From NCBI RefSeq assembly GCF_030269365.1, contig NZ_BSTF01000009.1, positions 62,001 through 126,000 on the forward strand: DNA of 64,000 nucleotides, in the 5' to 3' direction. Positions 1-7,433 of the stretch are shown here, piece by piece (position 1 is the stretch's first letter; every line of letters starts with the position of its first letter). This stretch comes from Lentzea sp. NBRC 102530 (GTDB taxonomy: Bacteria > Actinomycetota > Actinomycetes > Mycobacteriales > Pseudonocardiaceae). The notes beneath the pieces were generated by a model that was not told where the DNA came from, made no database searches, and worked only from the letters and a program-made list of their open reading frames with translations. Both the position numbers and the translations under genes were made by a program.

Positions 1-1602
1 GAACACCAGCGCGGACACGCCCATCGTGGCGGCGAACGACAGCACGACGGTCGCGATCAGCAGCAACGGCGCCAGCAACGACCGCAGCAGCAGCGCGAGG
101 ATCAGGAAGATCACGACCAGCACGATCGGGATGATCAGCATCCGGTCGTGCTCGGACGTCGTCCTGGTGTCGAGCAACGTCGCCGTCGGCCCGCCGACCT
201 TGGCGTCGAGCGGGTGCACGGCGTCCCGGATCCGGTGCACCGTCTCGACAGCGGCGTCGGAGTCGGGTGCGTCCTGCAGCGTGGCCTCGATGCGCACGAG
301 CCCGTCGGTGGTCCCGGACGGCCGCACGTCGGCGACACCGTCCACTTTGGCCTTGGTGACGACGTCGGAGGCGTTGCCCTCGTTCGCGATGATCACGGTC
401 GGCGATCCGGTGCCGCCGGGGAAGTGCCGCGACAGGAGTTCCTGCCCCGCCACGGACTCGACCTCGGTGAGGAACACGTCGGACTGCGCCGTGCCGGACG
501 CCTTGAGCTGCGGCAGGAAGGCGGCCCCCACGAGCAGCACGATGGTCGTGACGATCCAGATCGCGCGCGGCCTGGTGTGCACGAACTTCGCGACCCGGCC
601 CCACAACCCGCTCGTCTCGGGGTGCGCGGAGCCGAACTTCGGCGCGAACGGCCAGAACGCAGCACGTCCGAGCAGCGCGAGCACCGCCGGCAGAAAGGTC
701 ATGGTGGTCAGCAGCGCCGCGCCGATGCCGATGGCCGCGACGGGCCCGAGACCCTTGTTGGAGTCGAGGTCGCTGAACAACAGGCACAGCACACCGAGGA
801 TGACCGTGCCGGCCGAGGCCGCGATGGGTTCGATCGTGCCGCGCCAGGCCGTGCGGATGGACGCGAACTTGTCCTGGGTGTCCCGCAGTTCCTCGCGGAA
901 CCTCGACACGAGCAGCAACGCGTAGTCCGTGGCGGCGCCGAACACGAGGATCGACAGGATGCCCTGGCTCTGCCCGTTCAACGCGAGGATGTCGTTGTCC
1001 GCCAGGAAGTAGACGACGAAACTGGCGAGTCCGAGCGCGAACACCGCCGACACCAGCACCACGACCGGCAGCAGCGGACTGCGGTAGACCACCAGCAGGA
1101 TCAACGCCACAACGGCGCCCGCGACGACCAGCAGCAGCCCGTCGATCCCGCCGAACGCCTCCACGAGGTCCGCGACCTGCGCCGCCGGGCCCGTGACCAG
1201 CACCGTCAGCCCCTGCGGCGCCCCGCGCGTCCCGTCGCGCAGCTGGAACACCGAGTCCTTGACGTCCTTGGCCGGGTCCAGCAGCAGCACGACCTGCGCG
1301 GCGTCGTTGCCCTGCGGCGAGGGGATGACCGGCGAGGCCTGGAACCCCTTCGTCTGCTCGGCGAGGTACTTCCGGTCGTCGTCGGTCAGTCCCCCTGCCC
1401 GTTCGGCCACGACGATCGCCGGGATGGCGTTCTCCCGCTGGAACTTCTTCTGCAGCTCGGCGACCTGGGTGGACTCGGCGGAGTTCGGCAGGAACGCGCT
1501 GCTGTCGTTCTCCGCCACCTCCGACAGCTTGCCCGCGTACGGCCCGGTGAAGCCGCCGAGGGCCAGCCAGACGACGAGCAGTAGCCCGGCGAGGACTCGC
1601 AT
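1..1602 (-). CDS. MMPL/RND-family transporter, C-terminus outside window
   Basis: Integral membrane exporter of the MMPL group, which moves lipids or drugs out of the cell using the proton gradient. The first 534 residues are in the window and the frame is still open at base 1. A hydrophobic N-terminal helix is followed by an extracytoplasmic loop (about residues 25-160), then a helix cluster (about 165-335) containing GAATDYALLLVSR, the Asp-Tyr motif of MMPL proteins, then a cytoplasmic linker and a second outer loop. Start ATG at 1602, with GAAGGA upstream. It is divergent from a MarR gene across two palindromes, so it is probably repressed by that regulator and serves as an efflux pump. 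The substrate cannot be told. Confidence 0.9.
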   Translation of the reverse strand, partial: MRVLAGLLLVVWLALGGFTGPYAGKLSEVAENDSSAFLPNSAESTQVAELQKKFQRENAIPAIVVAERAGGLTDDDRKYLAEQTKGFQASPVIPSPQGNDAAQVVLLLDPAKDVKDSVFQLRDGTRGAPQGLTVLVTGPAAQVADLVEAFGGIDGLLLVVAGAVVALILLVVYRSPLLPVVVLVSAVFALGLASFVVYFLADNDILALNGQSQGILSILVFGAATDYALLLVSRFREELRDTQDKFASIRTAWRGTIEPIAASAGTVILGVLCLLFSDLDSNKGLGPVAAIGIGAALLTTMTFLPAVLALLGRAAFWPFAPKFGSAHPETSGLWGRVAKFVHTRPRAIWIVTTIVLLVGAAFLPQLKASGTAQSDVFLTEVESVAGQELLSRHFPGGTGSPTVIIANEGNASDVVTKAKVDGVADVRPSGTTDGLVRIEATLQDAPDSDAAVETVHRIRDAVHPLDAKVGGPTATLLDTRTTSEHDRMLIIPIVLVVIFLILALLLRSLLAPLLLIATVVLSFAATMGVSALVF

Positions 1603-1612
1603 CAGTTAATCC

Positions 1613-1641
1613 TTCGATCGTCGAACGTTTCGATGGTCGAA
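1613..1641. promoter_or_regulatory. Double MarR-type operator between divergent genes
   Basis: Two near-identical 13-bp palindromes, TTCGATCGTCGAA (1613-1625) and TTCGATGGTCGAA (1629-1641), start 16 bp apart in the 55-bp gap between the exporter and the MarR gene. The arms TTCGA/TCGAA are perfect in both. Position and symmetry fit a site where a MarR dimer represses both directions. Confidence 0.7.
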
Positions 1642-1657
1642 ACAGTAAGCTGTGATC

Positions 1658-2101
1658 GTGAACGATGCAACCGACTACGACCTGAGCATGATGCTGCGCG
1701 AACTGGTGATGGAGTCGAACCGGTTCCTGGAGATCTTCAGCGCGGCCCACGAGTTGCATCCCACCGACATGACAGCGCTGAACCTCATCATGACCGCACC
1801 CATGACTCCCGGCACGCTGGCCAAGGCGCTGAACATGAGCGCCTCGGCCACCACGTCCGTGCTCGACCGCCTCGAACGGGCGGGTCACGTGGTCCGCGAG
1901 CGCGCGCCGGACGACCGTCGCCGCGTCGAGCTGCGCGTGCTCACCGCGGCGACGGAACTGGCCGCGACCTTCTTCGCTCCCCTGGCCCGCGGGTACGCCG
2001 CCGCCTGGGGCTCGATGACCGCCGAGGAACGGGCCGTCGTCGCCCGCTTCCTGGCGGCCACCATCGAGGCGACCTCGCAGGTGCGTGCCTCGGTCAGTTG
2101 A
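1658..2101 (+). CDS. MarR-family transcriptional regulator
   Basis: Winged-helix repressor of 147 residues, the usual MarR length. The recognition helix region reads ALNMSASATTSVLDRLERAG (about 60-80) and the wing contains RAPDDRRRVELRVL. I chose GTG 1658 because a TAAGCT -10-like box ends 6 nt before it (leaderless); GTG 1652 in the same frame is the alternative and adds two residues. It faces the MMPL exporter, with two TTCGA/TCGAA palindromes between them, so autorepression and control of the pump are likely. The ligand is unknown. Its 3' end overlaps the next convergent gene by 8 bp. Confidence 0.88.
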   Translation: MNDATDYDLSMMLRELVMESNRFLEIFSAAHELHPTDMTALNLIMTAPMTPGTLAKALNMSASATTSVLDRLERAGHVVRERAPDDRRRVELRVLTAATELAATFFAPLARGYAAAWGSMTAEERAVVARFLAATIEATSQVRASVS

Positions 2102-2672
2102 GTTTCCGCCCGCAGATCAGCAGCAACAGCTCCTGCGCGGGCGCCTTGACGATGTCCGGGCCGTCACCGAACGCCCAGTCCAGGTCGGTCGCCTCCAGCC
2201 GCTTGCCGTCGAGGTCGGCGCCGAAGTACTCGACGTTGGCGGGCTTCATGGCGTCGAGCACGATCCGGAGCCGGTCGTGCGGCACCACCCGGCCGAGGCC
2301 CAGTGCGACCGTGATGTCGAGGCCGTGGATGACGTCGTGGCTGAGCGCGCCCGCCGGACCACCTCCGGGTGGCGTCCACGGGTGGTCGGCGTTGTTCCTC
2401 AGCAGGTCCAGCAGTTCGCTCGCCGGGCGCAGGGCGTCGGCGCGGGCCATGCGGTCGGAGGCGTGGTTGAAGCGACCGGCCGACTTGACCACCTCCCACA
2501 GCACCCGCCTGCCCGACGAGTGGAACGGCAGCGTCGTGTGCGCGACGACGTGCTTCACCGTCCAGCCCGCGCACAGGCTCGGTGCCCGCCACTGCTCCTC
2601 GGTGAGCCCTGCGAACAGTTCTGCCTGGTCACGACGTTCCGCGGCGATCGCGGCACGGATTTCTTCGGTCAT
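2094..2672 (-). CDS. Maleylpyruvate isomerase-like (DinB-fold) mycothiol-dependent family protein
   Basis: 192 residues of the TIGR03083/MDMPI_N type, a four-helix DinB-fold group that binds a metal and in characterised members uses mycothiol as cofactor. The N-terminus has the typical GLTEEQWRAPSLCAGWTVKH stretch, with metal-ligand candidate His residues in TVKHVVAH and DVIHGLDI. It lacks the longer C-terminal domain of true maleylpyruvate isomerase, so the reaction is not assigned; detoxification by thiol transfer is a family-based guess. The gene ends inside the 3' end of the MarR gene. Confidence 0.8.
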   Translation of the reverse strand: MTEEIRAAIAAERRDQAELFAGLTEEQWRAPSLCAGWTVKHVVAHTTLPFHSSGRRVLWEVVKSAGRFNHASDRMARADALRPASELLDLLRNNADHPWTPPGGGPAGALSHDVIHGLDITVALGLGRVVPHDRLRIVLDAMKPANVEYFGADLDGKRLEATDLDWAFGDGPDIVKAPAQELLLLICGRKLN

Positions 2673-2751
2673 GCCCGTACGTACGGATCGGACGACGGGA
2701 ACTCATCGGTCCGCCACCAATCCGCGCGGTCGCGAGCTCCGAACCGCCTTC

Positions 2752-3207
2752 ATGAAACGAGGAGACACCGCCCCGGACTTCACGCTGCCCGACCACCACG
2801 GCGACCCCCGCACGCTGTCCGAGTTCCTGGCGACCGGCCCGGTGGTGCTGTTCTTCTACCCGATGGCCTCCTCCGGCGGCTGCACCCAGGAGAGCTGCCA
2901 CTTCCGCGACCTCGCGGAGGAGTTCGCCGAGGTCGGCGCGCACCGGATCGGCATCAGCCCGGACTCGGTCGGCAAGCAGCGGGCGTTCGCCACCGCCAAC
3001 GGCTTCGACTACCCGCTGCTGTCCGACGTGGACGGTGCCGTGGCGAAGCAGTTCGACGTCTGGCGCCGCTTCAGCCCGTTGCACGCGAAGCGGCGCACGT
3101 TCGTCATCGACACCGACCGCCGGATCCTCGACGTGGTCACGGGCGAACTGAAGTTCGACGTCCACGCCGACCAGGCGCTCACCGTGCTGCGGCAGCGCGC
3201 AGCGTAG
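2752..3207 (+). CDS. Peroxiredoxin, PrxQ/BCP type
   Basis: 151-residue thiol peroxidase that reduces peroxides. The active site reads GGCTQESCHFRD: the peroxidatic Cys44 and a second Cys49 five residues on, the spacing of atypical two-Cys PrxQ enzymes. The preceding P-x3-S-x2-C keeps the usual P-x3-T/S-x2-C geometry. ATG 2752 starts the conserved GDTAPDFTL segment. It is probably recycled by thioredoxin. A hairpin follows at 3246-3272. Confidence 0.93.
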   Translation: MKRGDTAPDFTLPDHHGDPRTLSEFLATGPVVLFFYPMASSGGCTQESCHFRDLAEEFAEVGAHRIGISPDSVGKQRAFATANGFDYPLLSDVDGAVAKQFDVWRRFSPLHAKRRTFVIDTDRRILDVVTGELKFDVHADQALTVLRQRAA

Positions 3208-3245
3208 CCCGTCCGTTCGGCCGTCCAGGTGAGAGTCGCGCCGGA

Positions 3246-3272
3246 ACCACCGCCAGGCCTACCGGCGGTGGT
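3246..3272 (+). terminator. Hairpin after peroxiredoxin gene
   Basis: ACCACCGCC pairs perfectly with GGCGGTGGT around a 9-nt loop, 39 nt after the peroxiredoxin stop. It has no T-tract, as is common in high-G+C actinomycetes. Confidence 0.5.
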
Positions 3273-3295
3273 GTCCGCGGGGTAAGCCATGCGGC

Positions 3296-3790
3296 ATGCA
3301 GACCAAGAAGGCGGCATTGGGCTCGGTGGCGTTCTTCGTGATCGCCCCGGGCGGTGTGGCCGGGCTCGTCCCCTGGCTGCTCACGCGCTGGCGGTTCGAG
3401 CCGTTCTGGCCCCCGTTGCGCGTGGCCGGCGCGGTGCTGCTGGTGGCGGCGCTCGGCGTGCTGGTCTCGGCGTTCGCCCGGTTCGTGTCCGAGGGCTTCG
3501 GCACGCCCGCGCCGGTCGCCCCGCCGGACCGGCTGGTGGTCGGCGGCCTCTACCGGTACGTGCGCAACCCCATGTACCTGGCGGTGCTGTCGCTGATCCT
3601 GGGGCAGGCCCTGCTGTTCGGCCAGTGGGTTCTGCTGCCCTACGCGGCGGTGGTGGCCCTCGCGTTCGCCTCGATGGTCCGCTGGCACGAGGAACCCGTG
3701 CTGCTGCGGGACTTCGGCACCCAGTACGAACGTTATCGGGCCGCCGTCCCCGGCTGGTGGCCGCGGCTGCGCCCGTGGTCCGCCGGTTGA
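3296..3790 (+). CDS. Isoprenylcysteine carboxyl methyltransferase-like membrane protein
   Basis: 164-residue membrane protein with about four helices and the ICMT/PEMT-type core: GGLYRYVRNPMYLAV followed by a late helix, WHEEPVLLRDFGTQYERY, and a Pro/Trp-rich tail. Family members methylate small molecules or lipids using S-adenosylmethionine at the membrane; bacterial substrates are mostly unknown. TAAGCC lies 7 nt before the ATG, so a leaderless start is possible. An overlapping ATG at 3289 is in another frame and shows no family match. Confidence 0.8.
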   Translation: MQTKKAALGSVAFFVIAPGGVAGLVPWLLTRWRFEPFWPPLRVAGAVLLVAALGVLVSAFARFVSEGFGTPAPVAPPDRLVVGGLYRYVRNPMYLAVLSLILGQALLFGQWVLLPYAAVVALAFASMVRWHEEPVLLRDFGTQYERYRAAVPGWWPRLRPWSAG

Positions 3791-3871
3791 GCCTCGCGCG
3801 TGACGAGGCCGCGGCGCGCCCCTTCGAGATCGCCACGGCCCTGGGCGGCGTCGCCGCGTAGGGTCGAGCGG

Positions 3872-4774
3872 GTGATCGAGACGCTGGAGCCGTTCCGGGT
3901 CGAACTGACCGGCTACTGCTACCGCGTGCTCGGCTCCGGTTCCGAGGCCGAGGACGCCGTGCAGGAGACGTTCGTGCGCGCGTGGAAGGCGTACGACACC
4001 TACGACTCCACGCGCGCGTCGCTGCGCACGTGGCTGTACCGGATCGCCACGAACATCTGCGTCGACATGCAGCGCAGTGCTCAGCGGCGGGCCCTGGCGG
4101 TCGACCTGGGACCGTCCGGGGGTGCACTCGGCGCTCCGCTGCTGGAGAACGTGTTCGTGCAGCCCGTGCCCGACGCGCTGGTGCTGCCGGAGGACCAGGT
4201 GATCCGGCGGGAGACCGTGCGGCTCGCATTCGTGGCGGCGTTGCAGCACCTGCCGCCGCGGCAGCGCGTGGTGCTGATCCTGCGGGACGTGCTGGCGTGG
4301 CAGGCGGCCGAGGTGGCCGAGTTGCTGGAGATCTCGGTGGCGGCGGCGAACAGCGCGTTGCAACGGGCGCGGGCGACGCTGCGGGTCGTGGACGCGGGCG
4401 ACGCGTTCGATCCGGTCGACCCGGCGCAGCGGTCGCTGCTCAGCCGGTACTGCGAGGCGTTCGCGCGGCACGACGTGGCGACGCTGGTGTCGTTGCTGCA
4501 CGAGGACGCGACGATGTCGATGCCGCCGTTCAGCTGGTGGCTGCGCGGGCGTGAGCCGATCGCCCTCGCGCTGAGCGACCCCGAGGCCTCGTGCGCCGGT
4601 GCGTGGCTGGAACCGGTGCGGGCCAACGGTTCGCCCGCCTACTGGCAGTGGAGGCCCGGTCTCGACCGGCCGTTCGGGCTGGTGTTCCTCGACGTGCGGG
4701 ACGGGCTGGTCGCGGGCATCACGACGTTCCTGGACGTGGCCGAACTGCTGCCGTTGTTCGGGGAGGACTCATGA
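3872..4774 (+). CDS. ECF-type RNA polymerase sigma factor with SnoaL-like C-terminal domain
   Basis: 300-residue sigma factor of the TIGR02960 (SigX5-like) type. Region 2 contains GSEAEDAVQETFVRAWKAY, region 4 contains LPPRQRVVLILRDVLAW and an HTH ending SVAAANSALQRAR, and the last ~110 residues form an NTF2/SnoaL-like domain thought to regulate such factors in place of an anti-sigma. I set the start at GTG 3872 because TAGGGT lies 7 nt upstream and region 2 begins just after; the frame is open to 3800 but the upstream residues look non-coding. Its stop overlaps the next ATG (ATGA), so the following two genes are probably co-translated. Confidence 0.88.
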   Translation: MIETLEPFRVELTGYCYRVLGSGSEAEDAVQETFVRAWKAYDTYDSTRASLRTWLYRIATNICVDMQRSAQRRALAVDLGPSGGALGAPLLENVFVQPVPDALVLPEDQVIRRETVRLAFVAALQHLPPRQRVVLILRDVLAWQAAEVAELLEISVAAANSALQRARATLRVVDAGDAFDPVDPAQRSLLSRYCEAFARHDVATLVSLLHEDATMSMPPFSWWLRGREPIALALSDPEASCAGAWLEPVRANGSPAYWQWRPGLDRPFGLVFLDVRDGLVAGITTFLDVAELLPLFGEDS

Positions 4775-5358
4775 TCCGGATCGTGCCGTCGGACGAGGTG
4801 CCGTGGGAGGACGTCGAGGCGATCTTCGACGGGTCCGAGCCGCGCAAGTGCCGCTGCCAGCGGTACAAGGTCGAGGGCTGGATCTGGCGCGACTCGACGG
4901 CGGACGAGCGTTACGGGGCGCACTGCTCGCAGGCCGCGCTGGGCAGCGGCCTGGTGGCCTATGTGGACGATCAGCCCGCCGGGTGGGTGGCGGTCGAGCC
5001 GCGGACGTCGTACCCGAAGCTGCTCGGCATGCCCGTTCCGTGGAAGGGCCGGCCGGAGGAGGACAGGGACGACCCGGACGTGTGGGCCGTGACGTGCTTC
5101 GTGGTGCGCAAGGGTTTCCGCCGGCAGGGCCTCACCTACGAACTGGCGGCGGCCACCGTCGCGCATGCGCGTTCGCACGGTGCGCGCGCTGTCGAGGCGT
5201 ATCCGATGGTGGCCGATCCCGCTCGCTCGGTGACGTGGGGCGAACTGCACGTCGGCGCCCGGCAGGTGTTCGAGGAGGCCGGGTTCGTGCAGGTCACGCA
5301 CCCGACGAAGCGGCGGTTCGTGATGAGGGTGGACTTCCGGTGTTCTCCGAGATCGTGA
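4771..5358 (+). CDS. GNAT-family N-acetyltransferase
   Basis: 195 residues with the GNAT acetyl-CoA motif around CFVVRKGFRRQGLTYELA (V/IxxxxRxxG/A type) and a C-terminal GFVQVTHPTKRRFVMR strand. The N-terminal segment has an unusual Cys pair (RKCRCQRYK) seen in one actinobacterial subgroup. The start ATG 4771 overlaps the sigma factor stop by 4 bp. The acceptor substrate cannot be inferred. The next gene starts inside its last 19 bp. Confidence 0.85.
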   Translation: MIRIVPSDEVPWEDVEAIFDGSEPRKCRCQRYKVEGWIWRDSTADERYGAHCSQAALGSGLVAYVDDQPAGWVAVEPRTSYPKLLGMPVPWKGRPEEDRDDPDVWAVTCFVVRKGFRRQGLTYELAAATVAHARSHGARAVEAYPMVADPARSVTWGELHVGARQVFEEAGFVQVTHPTKRRFVMRVDFRCSPRS

Positions 5359-6179
5359 TCCCGACGGCGCGGCTCGACGTACCGGCGCTGGTCGCGGGTG
5401 ACGGCCCGGTCGTCGTGTGCTGGCACGGGTTTCCGGACCACCCGGCGTCGTTCGAGCCGCTCGCGCGGCGCCTGGTGGCCGCCGGGCGCCGGGTCGTGGC
5501 GCCGTTCCTGCGCGGGCACCACCCGTCGACCGTCTCGTCGTTGCCGTTCGGGGACGGACTCACCCTGGCCGCGGACGCCGCCGCGCTGAACGAGGCGCTC
5601 GGCGGCCCGGTCGACGTGATCGGGCACGACATCGGGGCCGGGGTGGCCGGGCGGCTCGCGGCGCTGCGGCCCGACCTGGTCCGGCGGGTGGTCACGATGT
5701 CGGTGCCGCCGCCCGCCGCGTTGCACCGGATCTTCGACGACCCCGCGCAGCAGCAACGGTTCTTCTACCTGTTCCTGTTCCAGGTGCCCGGCGTCGGCGA
5801 GGCGCTGCTGAACGACACGTTGATCGACTACCTGTGGCGCACCTGGTCGCCCGGCCTCACCGTGCCCCCGTACGTCCGTTCGCTGTACGCGGACCCGGCG
5901 ATCAGGGCCAACTCGCTGAAGCTCTACCGCGCCAACTTCGACCGCTCACTGCACGATCCCTCGCTGGCCGACCTCGCCGCGGTGTCGGAGCAACCGGCTC
6001 CGGTGCCGCTGCTGGTGCTGGGCGGCGCGGACGACGGCTGCGTCACCCCCGGCAACTACGCCGACGCCGCCACGGCGCTCGCCCCGGGTTCGCGGGTCGA
6101 GATCGTGGCGGGCGGCCACTTCCTCCAGCTGGACAGTCCCGACGAGGTCGCGGCGCTGGCGCTGGACTGGTTCCGCTGA
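5340..6179 (+). CDS. Alpha/beta hydrolase, epoxide hydrolase / dehalogenase type
   Basis: 279-residue hydrolase. HGFPD (29-33) forms the oxyanion region; the nucleophile elbow is VIGHDIGAG with Asp97 as nucleophile, as in epoxide hydrolases and haloalkane dehalogenases rather than serine esterases; GGHFLQLD near the end carries the catalytic His. GTG 5340 follows GAGGGTGGA and lies inside the acetyltransferase gene, making a three-gene coupled group with the ECF sigma factor. Its 3' third is overlapped on the other strand by the next ORF. Confidence 0.85.
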   Translation: MFSEIVIPTARLDVPALVAGDGPVVVCWHGFPDHPASFEPLARRLVAAGRRVVAPFLRGHHPSTVSSLPFGDGLTLAADAAALNEALGGPVDVIGHDIGAGVAGRLAALRPDLVRRVVTMSVPPPAALHRIFDDPAQQQRFFYLFLFQVPGVGEALLNDTLIDYLWRTWSPGLTVPPYVRSLYADPAIRANSLKLYRANFDRSLHDPSLADLAAVSEQPAPVPLLVLGGADDGCVTPGNYADAATALAPGSRVEIVAGGHFLQLDSPDEVAALALDWFR

Positions 6180-6677
6180 CTTCCGGACGCGCCCCCACGG
6201 CTTGAACACCGACAGGAAGTAGGCGAAGAGCAGCAGGGTCGGGGCGACCACCACCGGGTGCAGGATGCCGCTCGGGACCACCGCCGCCGGATCGCCGGCG
6301 AGCAGGCGTTCGCCGATGCGCGCGGCCTCCGCGACACCCGGCCGGAGCGCGAAGGCGATCAGCGACGACATGCCGACGTTCAGCACCAGCTTGATCGCGA
6401 CCCACCAGTACCGGACCAGCCCGTACTTGCTGCCCACGCCGAGCACCACACCGGACAGCATGCACACCACGCTCGCACCGAACATCGGCCAGATCGCGAA
6501 CAGGTCGACCGCCCCGATCGCCACGCCCGCCGTGGCCTTGTCCGCCGTGGACAGTGCGACCACGACCAGGATGCCGAGCGCGAGATCGATGCCGAGCCAC
6601 GCCGCCGCGGACAGGACGTGCACGAGCAGCACGGCCTTGCGCGCGCGACCGCTGAGCTTGCGGGTGGTGGTTGCCAT
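5946..6677 (-). CDS. Membrane protein with long antisense-overlapping tail
   Basis: 243-residue ORF. Residues 1-165 look real: four to five membrane helices (AVLLVHVLSAAAWLGIDLAL, AIWPMFGASVVCMLSGVV, YWWVAIKLVLNVGMSSL, PVVVAPTLLLFAYFLSVF) ending KPWGR, a DUF2269-like arrangement. ATG 6677 follows AAGGAG. The last ~78 residues (below 6180) are an Arg/His-rich tail read antisense to the hydrolase gene and look non-coding. The natural stop seems lost near 6180, by mutation or a sequence error, or the tail is truly translated. Function unknown. Confidence 0.7.
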   Translation of the reverse strand: MATTTRKLSGRARKAVLLVHVLSAAAWLGIDLALGILVVVALSTADKATAGVAIGAVDLFAIWPMFGASVVCMLSGVVLGVGSKYGLVRYWWVAIKLVLNVGMSSLIAFALRPGVAEAARIGERLLAGDPAAVVPSGILHPVVVAPTLLLFAYFLSVFKPWGRVRKSAEPVQRQRRDLVGTVQLEEVAARHDLDPRTRGERRGGVGVVAGGDAAVVRAAQHQQRHRSRLLRHRGEVGQRGIVQ

Positions 6678-6785
6678 CGCGATGCACTCTCCTTTTCCCG
6701 TGGTGTCGCGTCTCACTCTCGTCACCACGAGGGCGTGCATCGTCCGCCCACGTTCTGATCTCGCGTACGTCAGATTGCGTACGCC

Positions 6786-7433
6786 CTAGCCACCCGGCGT
6801 GACGATCCCTCTCTCGTAGGCGAACACCACGGCGTGCGTGCGGTCGCGCAGGTTGAGCTTCGTCAGCACCCGCGACACGTGCGTCTTCACCGTCGTCTCC
6901 CCCAGGAACAGGGTCGCCGCGATCTCCGCGTTAGACGCCCCCTTGGCTAGTTCCACCAGCACCTCGAACTCACGGTCGGTCAGCTCCGGTGGGCGCGTGC
7001 GTTCGCGTGCGGCCGTGCTGAAGCGGGCGATCACACGGCGTGTGACCTCGGGCGAGAGCAACGCGTCGCCGCGCGCCACGACCCGTACGGACTCCACGAG
7101 GTCTTCCGGTGAGGCGTTCTTGAGCAGGAACCCGCTGGCCCCCGCCTGCAACGCCTCGAACAGGTAGTCCTCGCGGTCGAACGTGGTCAGGATGACGACT
7201 CGGGTGCCGTGCCCAGCGGACAGGATCCGGCGGGTGGCTTCCAGGCCGTCCATGCGGGGCATCTGGACGTCCATCAGCACGACATCGGGCCGCAGTTCGG
7301 CGACCAGGTCGACGGCTTCACCGCCGTCACCCGCCTCGCCGACCACCTCGATGCCGGGTTCGGTGCCGAGGATGACGCGGAATCCGGCGCGGACCAGGTC
7401 CTGGTCGTCGGCCAGCACTACTCGCAGGCTCAC
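6786..7433 (-). CDS. NarL/FixJ-type response regulator
   Basis: 215 residues: receiver domain with acidic pair in VVLADDQ and phospho-acceptor Asp in DVVLMDVQMPRMDG, Lys in GFLLKNASPED, then a LuxR HTH (LTDREFEVLVELAKGASN and GETTVKTHVSRVLTKL). The GTG start overlaps the kinase stop (GTGA), so the pair is translationally coupled and the kinase upstream is its partner. Confidence 0.95.
   Translation of the reverse strand: MSLRVVLADDQDLVRAGFRVILGTEPGIEVVGEAGDGGEAVDLVAELRPDVVLMDVQMPRMDGLEATRRILSAGHGTRVVILTTFDREDYLFEALQAGASGFLLKNASPEDLVESVRVVARGDALLSPEVTRRVIARFSTAARERTRPPELTDREFEVLVELAKGASNAEIAATLFLGETTVKTHVSRVLTKLNLRDRTHAVVFAYERGIVTPGG

Noticed and set aside
148..1584. Long open frames antisense to the MMPL exporter
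   Set aside because: Arg/Gly/Asp-rich composition typical of shadow frames in G+C-rich DNA; the minus strand encodes a clear membrane protein.
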